A DNA stretch of 64,000 nt from contig JAISUZ010000042.1 of assembly GCA_031271785.1 (NCBI GenBank), forward strand, positions 24,120 through 88,119, given 5' to 3'. Each line of letters starts with the position of its first letter. Position 1 is the first letter of the stretch. The notes under the pieces were generated by a model, which was not told the origin of the DNA, did no database searches, and saw only the letters and a list, made by a program, of their open reading frames with translations. Of the stretch, positions 27,427-38,000 are shown piece by piece. Position numbers and translations under genes: made by a program. The stretch comes from Fibrobacter sp. (lineage in GTDB: Bacteria > Fibrobacterota > Fibrobacteria > Fibrobacterales > Fibrobacteraceae).

Positions 27427-28530
27427 ATGAACGCCGAAAATTTCGCACAACCTCACCTGCTCAAGCAACCTATCTATGTTACCGGGAAACCGATCGCTTA
27501 TACGGCGCGGGAATTCGGGCTTGATCCCGCACAAATTGACAAACTTGCCTCCAATGAAAACCCGCTCGGCCCAAGTCCCAAGGGAATAGCGGCGGCGGCA
27601 AAAGCGCTCGCCGAAGTCAATCTTTACCCGGATGGCGGCTGTTATGATTTGATCGGGCACATTGGCGAGTTCCGCAAGGTAAACCGCGATCAAGTGGTGG
27701 TCGGCAACGGATCGAACGAACTCTTGGATTTGATCGCGAAAGTATTTCTCGGGCCCGGTACCGAAGCGATTATGGGAAGCCACGGCTTTGCCGTTTACAA
27801 ACTCGCGACTCTTGTGCAAAACGCAACGCCGGTCGAAATCCCCATGCCGGCTCCGGATTTTAACCTCAGTCTCGCCGCCGTGCGCGAAGCAATTACCGAA
27901 AAAACGCGGGTGATTTTTATCGCAAACCCCAACAACCCCACAGGAACGGAACTTTCCGCCAAGGAACTTTTGGATTTTGCGCGCAGCATCCCGGAAAATG
28001 TGGTGCTGGTTTTGGATGAAGCCTACACCGAATTTATCGAAGAAGACGCTCCGGACTTTCTGCCGCTTATCGAAGAAGGGCTCCCGATTATTTGCTGCCG
28101 CACGTTCTCTAAAATTTACGGACTCGCCGGGCTTCGCTGCGGTTACGCTATAACGCGCCCCGATATTGCAAGTTTAATTCACCGCGTGCGCGAACCGTTT
28201 AATGTGAATAGTCTCGCTCAAGCCGCCGCTCAAGCTGCTCTCGGCGATCAGGAATATGTGGCGCATGTCCGCAAAGCGAATGCCGAAGGTTTAAAGCAAC
28301 TTTCCGAAGGTTTTAAGTCTCTCGGGCTCCCCTACATTCCAAGCCGCGCGAATTTTATTGTGGTTCTCGGTGTAAAGGAACCGACGAAAGCGTTTGAGTT
28401 TCTGCAAAAGAAAGGAACCATTGTGCGCCCGCAGCGCGCTATGGGCGATGCTCTCCGCGTTACGGTGGGAACTAAGGAACAAAACGAACGTTTCCTGAGA
28501 AACTTGAGCGATTATCTGAAATCCCTTTAA
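27427..28530 (+). CDS. hisC: Histidinol-phosphate aminotransferase
   Basis: A 367-residue fold-type I PLP enzyme that makes L-histidinol phosphate from imidazole-acetol phosphate and glutamate. Motifs are LASNENPLGPSPK, VVGNGSNELLDL, NPNNPTGT, VVLVLDEAY and the PLP lysine in TFSKIYGLAGLRCGY. Length is typical. AGGA lies 6 nt before ATG 27427. cysS follows after 18 nt, so the two form an operon without other his genes. Confidence 0.92.
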   Translation: MNAENFAQPHLLKQPIYVTGKPIAYTAREFGLDPAQIDKLASNENPLGPSPKGIAAAAKALAEVNLYPDGGCYDLIGHIGEFRKVNRDQVVVGNGSNELLDLIAKVFLGPGTEAIMGSHGFAVYKLATLVQNATPVEIPMPAPDFNLSLAAVREAITEKTRVIFIANPNNPTGTELSAKELLDFARSIPENVVLVLDEAYTEFIEEDAPDFLPLIEEGLPIICCRTFSKIYGLAGLRCGYAITRPDIASLIHRVREPFNVNSLAQAAAQAALGDQEYVAHVRKANAEGLKQLSEGFKSLGLPYIPSRANFIVVLGVKEPTKAFEFLQKKGTIVRPQRAMGDALRVTVGTKEQNERFLRNLSDYLKSL

Positions 28531-28548
28531 TTTTTAATTTGTGATAAA

Positions 28549-29961
28549 ATGATGCCTCTTTCTTTTTACAATACCGCAAGCCGCCGCAAAGAAGTTTTCA
28601 CGCTCCCCAAAGGGGACAACACCGTTAAAATGTATGCCTGCGGACCTACCGTTTATCACTTTGCGCATATCGGCAATTTGCGGACTTATCTTTTTGAAGA
28701 TTTGCTGCACCGCACGTTGAAATATTACGGTTATGGTTTGAATCATGTGGTGAACATTACCGATGTGGGTCACCTCACGAGCGATCAGGACGAAGGCGAA
28801 GATAAAATGGAAAAAGGGGCGGCGCGCACCGGAAAAACAGTTTGGGAAGTCGCCGCGTTTTACACACAAGCGTTTATGGAAGATTGGAAACGGCTGAATA
28901 TTCAGGAGCCCACCACCTGGAGCCGCGCGACCGATTTTATTCCCGAACAAATTAAGCTTGTGCAGATCCTCGAAGAAAAAGGGTTCACTTACCGCACTTC
29001 CGACGGTATTTATTTCGATAGCTTAAAATTCCCGCGTTACGCCGATTTCGCAAAGCTCGATATTGAAAATCTGCGGAAAGGTTCCCGGATCGACATGGGG
29101 GAAAAACATGCCGCTACCGATTTTGCGCTGTGGAAATTCAGCCCGAAAGATACGAAGCGCGCGATGGAATGGGATAGCCCCTGGGGCGTTGGGTTCCCGG
29201 GCTGGCATGTGGAATGTTCGGCCATGGCCATGAAACTTCTCGGCGAGACGATTGATATTCACTGCGGCGGCACCGATCACATTCGGGTGCACCACACCAA
29301 CGAAATTGCACAAAGCGAATGCGCGACCGGAAAACCGTTTGCCCGTTTTTGGATGCACGGCGAATTTTTGCGTATGGGAACTTCCGGCGGAAAAATGAGT
29401 AAGAGTACCGGCGAGTTTTTGACGCTGAGCCTTTTGATGGAAAAAGGGTTTAACCCGCTGGATTATCGTTTGTTTGCACTCACGAGCCATTACCGGAATT
29501 ACCTGAATTTCACTTGGGAAGCGCTGGAGAGCGCGAAAGAATCGTTGAAATCGCTTCACAAAAAAACCGATCCGCTGATCGGCAAAGCGACGGCGATTAT
29601 TTCGGCAGAAGCATTGCAATGGCAAGCGGAATTTAAAGAAGCGATCGGAGATGATTTGAATATCCCGCGGGCACTCGGTATTTTAAACAGCGTTTTGAAA
29701 ACCGATATTCCCGAAGGCGAGAAAGCCACACTCGTGCTGGATTTCGATTCGGTGTTCGGGTTAAAACTGAACGAGGAACGCGAAGATATTGCGCCGAAAA
29801 GCGATGTGAGCGTTGAAGAAATCGAAGTCCTGATCCACGCGAGAACCGCCGCGCGCGCTAGCAAAAATTGGAAGGAAAGCGACCGGATTCGCGATGAGCT
29901 TTCCGCGCGCGGGATTGAGATTAAAGACGGGCCAAACGGAACGACTTGGAGTTACAAGTAA
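28549..29961 (+). CDS. cysS: Cysteinyl-tRNA synthetase
   Basis: A 470-residue class I synthetase. The N-terminal zinc/HIGH region reads YACGPTVYHFAHIGNLRTY, the zinc ligands include WHVECSAM and CGGTDHIRVHHTNE, and the KMSKS loop is GGKMSKSTG. The C-terminal helical domain ends in RIRDEL and IKDGPNGTTW, typical of the family. Two adjacent ATG codons (28549, 28552) are possible starts; no strong ribosome site is seen, consistent with coupling to hisC. Confidence 0.95.
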   Translation: MMPLSFYNTASRRKEVFTLPKGDNTVKMYACGPTVYHFAHIGNLRTYLFEDLLHRTLKYYGYGLNHVVNITDVGHLTSDQDEGEDKMEKGAARTGKTVWEVAAFYTQAFMEDWKRLNIQEPTTWSRATDFIPEQIKLVQILEEKGFTYRTSDGIYFDSLKFPRYADFAKLDIENLRKGSRIDMGEKHAATDFALWKFSPKDTKRAMEWDSPWGVGFPGWHVECSAMAMKLLGETIDIHCGGTDHIRVHHTNEIAQSECATGKPFARFWMHGEFLRMGTSGGKMSKSTGEFLTLSLLMEKGFNPLDYRLFALTSHYRNYLNFTWEALESAKESLKSLHKKTDPLIGKATAIISAEALQWQAEFKEAIGDDLNIPRALGILNSVLKTDIPEGEKATLVLDFDSVFGLKLNEEREDIAPKSDVSVEEIEVLIHARTAARASKNWKESDRIRDELSARGIEIKDGPNGTTWSYK

Positions 29962-30310
29962 GGTTGTCCCGTGGCAGGGATAGCGACAGGAATTGCGGAG
30001 ACGCGCGAGTTACTTGCCTGAGAGACAGATTAGCGCGGCTCCGTTTTGCTTGGCAGCTTGCTGCTTAGCAAAATGCCAGCCCGGTCCCGGAGGGTTCCTC
30101 TAAAAATTACTTTGCGTTCATGAAATCTCAAAAGAACCGAGCAGAAGCAGGAGTAAAAATTGGCAAGTATTGGTGATACGGTCAATTTGAACGACGAACC
30201 GATGCGATGTGTTATTGCAGATTTCATAGGAAATGAATTTTTAGAGGCGCCCTGCCGGGAGCCACCCGTAAAAACAGGATTTTCATTATTGGTAATCGCG
30301 GGAATGTTTT
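29962..30310. other. Non-coding gap with dispersed repeat
   Basis: This gap between convergent cysS and murJ contains at about 29972-30020 an inverted copy of the segment seen at 6198-6240. An imperfect inverted pair around TTTTGCTTGGCAGC / GCTTAGCAAAA lies at about 30043-30073 and could act as a terminator. No gene is supported. Confidence 0.45.
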
Positions 30311-31882
30311 TCACCTAAAAAGCGGCAGCCTTTTCACCTTCCCCCAAATTTTCCCTTTTAGTTCCCGGATTAAGTCAATGGCGTCTGTGGAGCCGAAGCA
30401 TTTTTGAATCCAAAGGGTGAAGGAAAATAAGAGTACGCCGGAGATTCCGGTTGCCACAATCAGTAATATCAGGGAGATTTCGCGGAAACAGTATCCGGCA
30501 AATTTTTCAAAGCAATACGCCGGCAAAAACAGGATGACGCCGGCGGCAAGGGCGATTCTCATATTTTTCAGCGCGAGTCCCATGCCTTCGTTTCCGTTCT
30601 TGCGCGACCAGATCCAAATCATAAAGCCGACTTGAGTGAGCGCACCGAGCGCGCCGATAAACGGTACCGAATAAATTCCAAAGCGTTCCCCTGCAAGCAG
30701 ATAAAGCGGTATGGTGAGCGCGAATATCCCTGTGTTGAGGAGCGTGGGCGTCCACATTTGTTCGGAGGCATAAAACGAGCGGATCAGTACCGCTTGCAGG
30801 CACATGCCGAGGCTCGCCGGTAAATACCAGCGCAGGAGTTCGGCGACAAATTCCGATGTTTCGCGGGTAAAGGCGCCGCGTTCAAACAGGATTCGCACTA
30901 CCGGGAACGCGAGCACGCCTACCGCGAGCGCCGCCGGCACGAGAATCACAAACATTCTCGAAAGGCTTTTCCAGATTTTTTGATTGAGTTCCGAGAAATT
31001 CTTTTCTTTCACAAGCCGCGCCATATCCGGGTAACCGGCAACCCCTACCGAAAATCCGAAGACCGCCACAAGCGTGTACATAATGCGGTAAGCGTAATTC
31101 AAACTCGAAATTCCGGAAGACCCGAAGTAACCGCCGAAACTCCGGATAATGATTTCAAGCCCGAACATGGTTCCTACACCGAGCGACATGGGGATCATCA
31201 TTTTCAGATAGCGGTAAATGTCCGGGTGTTTCGGGTTCAAATAAGGCGCATAATGCACGCCGCCGCGTTTTGCTCCCCAAATCTGCAGCAGGAAAAACCC
31301 TATAAACGCGCCGGCGGGAACGCCGAACGCAAAGCCTTCGAGCCCGTTCTTGCGCCCGATGATACCGCCGATAATAATGGCGGCGTTATAAATAAGGCCG
31401 GTGAGCGATGGAATTAAAAATTGCTTGCGGGTTTGCTGTACCGCCACTAAAAAACTGCCGGCGAAAATAAAGAGCTGCGCGGGTAAAATGATCCGCCCGA
31501 AATACGTGGCGCGGTCCAGAAGCGCGCTGTCGAGGGTTGCTGCGGAAGTAAACAACTGAATGAGTTCCCGCATCCAGATAAACGAAGGTATTGTCAATAC
31601 AAGAAGAATGATCCCGAGCGTATTCAAGATATTGCTGAAAAATTTCCAAGCGCCGCTTTCATCTTGTTTCGTGAGATACCCGGTGAAAATCGGAATGAAA
31701 ATAATGGAGAGAAACCCGGTGCTGATGACATGGTTGAGTACATCGGGAATCAGGAAAGCCAAATCCAGCGCGTTCTTTTCGGCAGATACGCCCGCCGTGC
31801 GCGCGAGAAGCATTTCCCGGAAAATCCCGAGGACACGGCTTCCGAGCAGACTCGCGGCAATGATTAAAGCGGCTTTATTCAT
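30311..31882 (-). CDS. murJ: Lipid II flippase MurJ
   Basis: A 523-residue MVF/MOP-family membrane protein with about 14 hydrophobic segments. The start KAALIIAASLLGSRVLGIFREMLLA and later ALDLAFLIPDVL and FERGAFT are family signatures. MurJ flips lipid-linked peptidoglycan precursor across the inner membrane. Its ATG overlaps the stop of the CotH lipoprotein gene by 4 nt (ATGA), so both are in one operon. Confidence 0.92.
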   Translation of the reverse strand: MNKAALIIAASLLGSRVLGIFREMLLARTAGVSAEKNALDLAFLIPDVLNHVISTGFLSIIFIPIFTGYLTKQDESGAWKFFSNILNTLGIILLVLTIPSFIWMRELIQLFTSAATLDSALLDRATYFGRIILPAQLFIFAGSFLVAVQQTRKQFLIPSLTGLIYNAAIIIGGIIGRKNGLEGFAFGVPAGAFIGFFLLQIWGAKRGGVHYAPYLNPKHPDIYRYLKMMIPMSLGVGTMFGLEIIIRSFGGYFGSSGISSLNYAYRIMYTLVAVFGFSVGVAGYPDMARLVKEKNFSELNQKIWKSLSRMFVILVPAALAVGVLAFPVVRILFERGAFTRETSEFVAELLRWYLPASLGMCLQAVLIRSFYASEQMWTPTLLNTGIFALTIPLYLLAGERFGIYSVPFIGALGALTQVGFMIWIWSRKNGNEGMGLALKNMRIALAAGVILFLPAYCFEKFAGYCFREISLILLIVATGISGVLLFSFTLWIQKCFGSTDAIDLIRELKGKIWGKVKRLPLFR

Positions 31883-34617
31883 TTAAACTCGGCGGTGAGA
31901 GTATCCAAAACGGCAGGGTCAAAAACCCGGACAGGGCTTGTTTCCCCGTCACTCCAACGCACAAAGGTGGAACCGGCTTGAGTATAAGCCGCAACCGTTA
32001 CCGGCGTCCCTTCAAAAAACTGTACGGTCATCGGGGAGGCATCTAACGGTAAATTGTGAACCGTCACGAGTCCGTTTCCTTTCCGGGCGATCGTAACCGC
32101 TTTAACGGTGCCGAGCCCAAAGTGTTCCTGCAGCTCCGCGAGCGTTTTAGCTTGTCTCGTATTCGCAAAATCAATGGTCAGCGCAAGTTGATTATTCATG
32201 TACGTTGCGGAAAAGCCCCAACGGCTTTGATCTCTCGGAATTTCCGCTTCGATCTCCGCCATCATGCGGTCGATACGGGTAAGAACTCGTTCCGGAGCAA
32301 AATTCATGGAAAGGAGCGCGGTGTAACGATTGATAAATGCAAGCCTGAAATCTTCATTTTTGAGAAGCGCGCGCAACAGGAACGTGTGATCCGGACCGTT
32401 AGGCCAATCTTCGCCGGTCTCATTAGTGACAAATTCAAAAATATTGTCGGTATATTCATTCCACGGATAACCGAAACCGAAATCCAGATCGTACAGGAAC
32501 CATTTCCAAGGCGTGTCCGGGTTCGAACTCTTCCACTTTTTCAAATTATTGGCAGGCCAATCGCGGTTATCGGCAAAAATTTCCGTGTGCATGTAATTCA
32601 AAAAGTTATTCACATCCATCAGCGAAGAAATATATTGATATTTATCCGAAGTTTCTACGCCGTTTGCTTTAATCCAGTTGATCATCTGCAAATAATCGCC
32701 CGCGGTTCCGTTGCTTGCGGAATTATCGGCTTTCAAGAGATCGATAAAATCGGGATTCAGTCCGTAATTGGTTTCAAAATAACTTTCGGTGGAACGCTCG
32801 CGAATATAATGAATGCCGTAATACTCGCCGTTGTAATACACAATCACCGGCCGGCCTTTCTGATAATCCACGCCAAGACCTTGAGAAACGGAACTCGCGA
32901 GCAAATCGCGAATGTATTCAAGGTCATAATTATTGCCGTTGTTCCGCAAAATAAAGACTTTAAATTCCGTAAGGTTCGGAAATTCCGGAAGCAGCGGATA
33001 GTAAAGCCGGTTGTTGCCGTAGTTTTCCTTAAACGTAATCGCCACCGATTTTTTCGGATGCATGCGGCTGTAATTCCCGAAGATTTCCAACCCGGCATTT
33101 TCCGAAAATCCGGCGGCCGTTTTCCCGGGTTCAAAAAGTTCCACATGAACCGGAAGCTCCGTGTCTCTCCAGTAATTGGCGCCGTAATAAGGCATTTCGG
33201 CTTCCGCATTCGGGCCGGTAGCGTAAAGCCCGGTATCGGGATCAAAAAGCGAACCCGGATCGCCCGCGACAAAAACCGAAGCGAGAGTCGGCGGCGCTCC
33301 GAACACATAAGTGTAAGTAGAAACGGCGCCCGGCAAATAACCGTCCCGGAAATGAGCGAGGCGAATCACGGTCGTAGCAGCCACCGGAATCGGCGCGGAA
33401 TAAACAGGGCTTTCCGCTGTCGGCACTTTTCCGCCGAGTTCATAACGCACCGTCGCGCCTTCCGGCACCGGAATTTCTAACAGGAACGGCTCGGTTTTAA
33501 AACCCGAAGCCGGAAGTGTCGCCACCGGAGGGAGCGTTTCCGGAAAAATTTGCCCCACATTGTAACCTGCCGGAGTCGGGTCCGTGTAACCCCATTTCCG
33601 GGTCGCCCCGTCAAACGCCCAGGTTTTGGCGGGCGGCAGTTCGGGATACTTAACGGAATCGAGAATGGCGCCGTCTTGACTGGTGAGGAAAAGCGTACCG
33701 CCTTTTTTGGAAGGCTTAAACGAAGCGTGCGGCTCGTGACCGCGTTTCCGCGCCACATAAGTGGTGAACGTAAATTGAATCGGCTGAACCTCGCCCTGAG
33801 CGGGGGAAAACCGCGAACCGTAAATGTTCTTAAGATCGGGGTGCGTCGTGCCTTTCGGAAGGCGAATCGAATAAGTCGCCGTATCGCCGGTACCTTGAAT
33901 CGTTGCCGCCCAGCTTTTCCAATCGTCCAATCCGGTTTGTGTGATTTGCACTTTCAGGTTCACCCCTTTGGAGAGAATCCCGCGAAGAAGCAGTTCATCG
34001 GATTCGCTGATGTCCGTCACATCCGCCGAGTTCCCGCTGTTCATCGCGATAAACACGTTCGCGTCCGCCCATCCGATAATCGAATGATCGCCGAGCTGCA
34101 TTTGTGCGGAGAACGCGGATTCCGTATCCGTGTGAATATGATACCGCGGCGCAAACGCCAAAGGCGCCACCGTGCTTGCCCCCGGAGGATCGTTATCTTC
34201 ATCGGCCCAACCCCAGGAGGAATTGCCGATCATCGGAATCGAATCGGAAGGTACCACATAATCCGGCAGGTTTTTTCCGGAAAGAAACACCACCAAAAAA
34301 CCAAGCGGCGGCACCACCGCATTCCCGAAAACAAAATTCCGGGGCGCACTGTGCGTATTCGTCAAAGAAAGTCCGGCAAGGTTTACGGCGGTATCGGCCG
34401 GGTTAAAAAGTTCCACCCAAGCCGGGTCATCGCCGTCATGATCGTCGAAATAACCGTTAGCCGGGTCCACTTCCGTAAAAATAACCGGCGGATTCCCCGC
34501 ATACGGCATACCGGGATCCGCCACCTCAACACGTTTCGGAGAACCGGAATCGCAAGCCAAAAGACCCAAGGCAAGTCCTGAAAAAACACACTTCCATTTT
34601 AAAAATGAGAACGTCAT
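31879..34617 (-). CDS. Lipoprotein with lamin-tail, chitobiase-C-like and CotH-kinase domains
   Basis: A 912-residue exported lipoprotein (lipobox LLAC, Cys22). A lamin-tail domain spans about 40-125 (IFTEVDPANGYFDD...WVELFNP). A chitobiase/beta-hexosaminidase C-terminal-like module lies near 370-425 (TVRYELGG, PIPVAATTVIRLAHF). A CotH-type kinase follows at about 480-820, with ILRNNGNN, VYYNGEYYGIHYIRER and the metal-binding WFLYDLDFGFG; CotH enzymes phosphorylate secreted proteins. A short repeat-like domain (VAAYTQAGSTFVRWSDGE) ends it. It overlaps murJ by 4 nt. Such multidomain CotH lipoproteins are common in fibre-degrading gut bacteria. Confidence 0.8.
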   Translation of the reverse strand: MTFSFLKWKCVFSGLALGLLACDSGSPKRVEVADPGMPYAGNPPVIFTEVDPANGYFDDHDGDDPAWVELFNPADTAVNLAGLSLTNTHSAPRNFVFGNAVVPPLGFLVVFLSGKNLPDYVVPSDSIPMIGNSSWGWADEDNDPPGASTVAPLAFAPRYHIHTDTESAFSAQMQLGDHSIIGWADANVFIAMNSGNSADVTDISESDELLLRGILSKGVNLKVQITQTGLDDWKSWAATIQGTGDTATYSIRLPKGTTHPDLKNIYGSRFSPAQGEVQPIQFTFTTYVARKRGHEPHASFKPSKKGGTLFLTSQDGAILDSVKYPELPPAKTWAFDGATRKWGYTDPTPAGYNVGQIFPETLPPVATLPASGFKTEPFLLEIPVPEGATVRYELGGKVPTAESPVYSAPIPVAATTVIRLAHFRDGYLPGAVSTYTYVFGAPPTLASVFVAGDPGSLFDPDTGLYATGPNAEAEMPYYGANYWRDTELPVHVELFEPGKTAAGFSENAGLEIFGNYSRMHPKKSVAITFKENYGNNRLYYPLLPEFPNLTEFKVFILRNNGNNYDLEYIRDLLASSVSQGLGVDYQKGRPVIVYYNGEYYGIHYIRERSTESYFETNYGLNPDFIDLLKADNSASNGTAGDYLQMINWIKANGVETSDKYQYISSLMDVNNFLNYMHTEIFADNRDWPANNLKKWKSSNPDTPWKWFLYDLDFGFGYPWNEYTDNIFEFVTNETGEDWPNGPDHTFLLRALLKNEDFRLAFINRYTALLSMNFAPERVLTRIDRMMAEIEAEIPRDQSRWGFSATYMNNQLALTIDFANTRQAKTLAELQEHFGLGTVKAVTIARKGNGLVTVHNLPLDASPMTVQFFEGTPVTVAAYTQAGSTFVRWSDGETSPVRVFDPAVLDTLTAEFK

Positions 34618-35052
34618 AAGTTACCGGCTAAATTACATAAAAATGAACACAAAAGCAAAGACATATTGATCGTTATAAAGGGGGGGGGCGCCCCCTCGCT
34701 GCAGCCCTGCTTGGTCGCGCGCCCGTTCTCGGCTTCCGTTGGTCGCCGGGGCGCGCGGCAGGTCTTCCGCTACCCCCTTTCGGGCATAAAAATTAAGGAC
34801 ATGGGATACGGAACAAAGTGGCGGCGCTATTTATATATCAAACTTTTTTTGATGTATTTTAAAATTCTTTTGACTTTTGTTTTACAAAAAGTTAATTTAC
34901 AAGAACGTGTAAGGGTTTAATGGTTTTCAATCGTAAATCCGGGGATGGTGTGCTCGTAAAAACGTAGCATACTTGGTGTGTTTTAAATACAATCTCTTTT
35001 GCTTGGCATGGAGATGTTTTTTGTGGTGGATTAACTAAAACCAGGAGTGGAA
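34618..35052. other. Leader region of the Tc toxin operon
   Basis: About 435 bp without a gene. At 34680-34800 is a GC-rich block with a G-run, a GGGGGCGCCCCC palindrome and CGCGCG-rich words, a composition like the block at 47236-47352 and unlike the AT-rich remainder. From 34850 onward the sequence is AT-rich; TTGACT near 34869 with TAATTT 17 nt later is a weak promoter candidate for tcA. AGGAG at 35043-35047 is the tcA ribosome site. Confidence 0.4.
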
Positions 35053-38000
35053 ATGCCAGAAGTAATCATAGAAAACTGGAATATTAAGGGAATCATTTTG
35101 TCTGTGGACGGAATCACTCCGTTCGGCGAGGGCAAAGTCAGGATCGTTGATCTTTTTAATGGAGTCGAATATTATTTGGGAGAATCCGTCTTGAATGCTT
35201 CCGGCGATTTTTCGATTTCGTTTAGCCGGAATCATATTCAGCAGGGCAACTCCGGCCGTTTGGCTCCTGAAATTATTTTGCGGGTTTATGATTATCAGGG
35301 GAGAGTTCTTTATCAGTCGGAAACGTTTGTGCCGTCTGCTGCGGTCCATTCTGTTTATGCAGTACTTGCCCGAATGCCGGTTCCGGAAGTTTGGCATGTA
35401 TCGGGACTTGTTTTCGACCGGAATGGAGAGACGCCCTTTACGGATGGAAAGATCGTCGCTCAATGTGTGGAGTCCGGAACGGAGTATTATTTGGGAGAGT
35501 GCGGTCTGGATACCGATGGCCGGTTTGATATTATATTTTCCCGCTCTCAGTTTCAATTCGGCAACGTCGAGAAAAATGCTCCGGATGCCGTTTTCAGAAT
35601 TTACGATTATTCCGGTAATTTGTTGTGGCAGTCCGATATGGTTACCTTGTCAAGTTCCGATTATGTGATTCAGCCGCAAATCGGCGGAACGGTCGTGTCC
35701 GATGTTCCTGAAAACTGGAATGTGTCCGGAAGTGTGAAGAGAAGTGATTTTAGTGCGGTGAGTTCTGTCCGGGTGAATATTTATGATGTTCTTTACGGAG
35801 TGGAAATGCTGCTGGGCGAGACTTTTACGGACGGGAACGGAGCCTATCGTATTGGTTTTGCAAAATCCGATTTTCAGAGTAGTGATTCCTATCGAATAGC
35901 TCCCAATTTGCTTGTCAGGGCTTTTTCGGCGGATGATTCTTTACTGGTGCAAAGCGGTGTTTTGGCAGAGGCTCCCTCTGAGACCGTGATTGATCTTGTT
36001 TTGATTTCGGACGAGTGGGAAATATCGGGTTTTGTACAGGATGCCGACGGATACGCAGTGACTTTAGGTTCCGTAGAAATTTATGATGTGAGTGCCGGTT
36101 ATGAACTCTCTTTGGGCTCTGCCGCTTTGGACAGTCAGGGGCAATACCGGGTTTTATATTCCAAAAACGCTTTTCAGCTTGGGAATCCCTTTCGGGAAGC
36201 TCCGGACATTTTGGTCAAGCTTTTTTACCCTCAAGGTGTTCTGCTTATGCAGAGCGCCGTGGTAGAAAATGCAAGTTCAAAACAGGTAATGGATTTGATC
36301 TTGCCGGAATCTTCTTCCGGAGAGTCCCAGTATTGCGTTTACGGTTCCGTGACAAACAAGGCGAAACTTCCGGTTGCCCATCATACTGTGGAAGCTTTTT
36401 TATTGCGGATATCGAATGGTGAATTTTCCGAAACGCTACTGGGATCGGCTTTTACGGATGTGAGTGGAAATTATGAAATTTATTACGATCCGTCTTTTTT
36501 GGAGTTTCCGATTCTTTCGGACCCTACGGATCATGGCGCCGAAACGGATTCTATTTTCATCCGGTTGCCGAGATCCGCAGCTTCCGATGGCAGCATTATC
36601 TATGATGTATCCTCTGTTATTTGCCATTCCGCAAAACGGCAAAAAATAGATATTCGGGTGGACAGAGCTTCCGGAAGCGATGATTCGGAATATGAGAGGG
36701 TTCGTTTTGCACTTTCCGCTTATATGGCGGCCATGCAGAATATGTATGATCAAACGGAGCCGGCATTTTCAAACCGGATTCAATACATTTTTTGTAAAAC
36801 GGGTGTCGAAGATTTCAAGGTTCTCGCCTTTTATCACTCTCTGCACATGGCGCGGCGGATTGAAGAAGCTTTATCCGAAGCGGAAATTTCTTTTACTCTC
36901 GATACCGCTTCCGATTTTGAAAAATTCATGTATGCGAGTTTCCGTTCGGAGTGCCCGGCGGATGTCGCTTCTTTCCTTGCGATGGATTCTTCCGCTTATT
37001 ATAAAGTTTTGGCGGATGCCATTGAGGCGCGTATCATTGCGGAAACCTGTACGGCGAATCTTCCCGCTTTTTGGGATCAATGGTTGAAACTGGTTCAACT
37101 TTTGAGTTCGGCTGTCAATACCCAAAAGGCTGCGCCGACCGTCGGCGCTTTTGCGAAAACCATACTGGATCTTTTCAGAACTCCCGCTCCGTTTCCCCCA
37201 GTAGGTGCGGACTATGATGCCTGGAAAGAACAGAAGGATCGGGATGATAAAACTATTCAGGATACCGTCCGTATTTATCAGGAAGTTCAGGGGGATATGG
37301 ATGCCTTTTGGAAGGAAATGTGGGCAAATGCCGGAGCCGAAAGTAATCCCGACCATTTGTTTACCGATGTTTTTGTAACGCAACTCGCTTTTATTTTTGA
37401 TCTGTACTCAATTTCAAACGGTTTTGTGCCGTTCGCTCAGGGCGCTTTCTATTACTTTGCCTCATACAAAACAACTTCCTATAATCCGCCGATCAATACG
37501 TATCATATTCGGAATCTGGCTTCGATTGGTGAAAACGAATGGGTAGGAATGACCAGCTATTTCCTCAATTACACAGAAGCAGATAATAAGTTTCCCGATG
37601 AATTACCGGGTTCTGCCAATAATGAAAAACTCCGGATACTCGCCATGGCGACCCGGAAACTTTACATGGAAAAATTCCCGGTAGAAAACATATCCGAAAG
37701 CTATGCGAATTCGGATAATGAGGAATTGAGATCTGTCGGCGAATTTCTGAAAACCGCCGAAGATTTTAATCTGGATTCCACTCATATTGAAAAATATTTG
37801 GCGGCGCACCCCGATTTGACCGTTAATGCCGCTTATCTGAAAGCCATTCAACGAATCAACCGGCTGACCGAAAAATCCGAAGCTCAGGAATATCTTTTGC
37901 AGCGCGAGCTGGATTCTTCTTATAAAATTTCCCTTGTAGAAGAAGAAACATTTGTGGCTGATCATGCCGAAGGTTTGGGCGGTATCGACGAGGCGCGGCA

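Noticed and set aside
26932..27819. Minus-strand frame of 295 codons spanning the hisC start and the MBL gene
   Set aside because: It crosses two genes with strong family motifs and has no coherent domain of its own.
32056..33480. Long plus-strand frame (474 codons) opposite the CotH lipoprotein gene
   Set aside because: Composition is Arg/His/Ile-rich shadow coding with no domain, and the minus strand has a complete lipoprotein with clear domains.
33550..34581. Plus-strand frame of 343 codons opposite the CotH lipoprotein N-terminus
   Set aside because: Same reason: Arg-rich antisense of a well-supported gene, no ribosome site.
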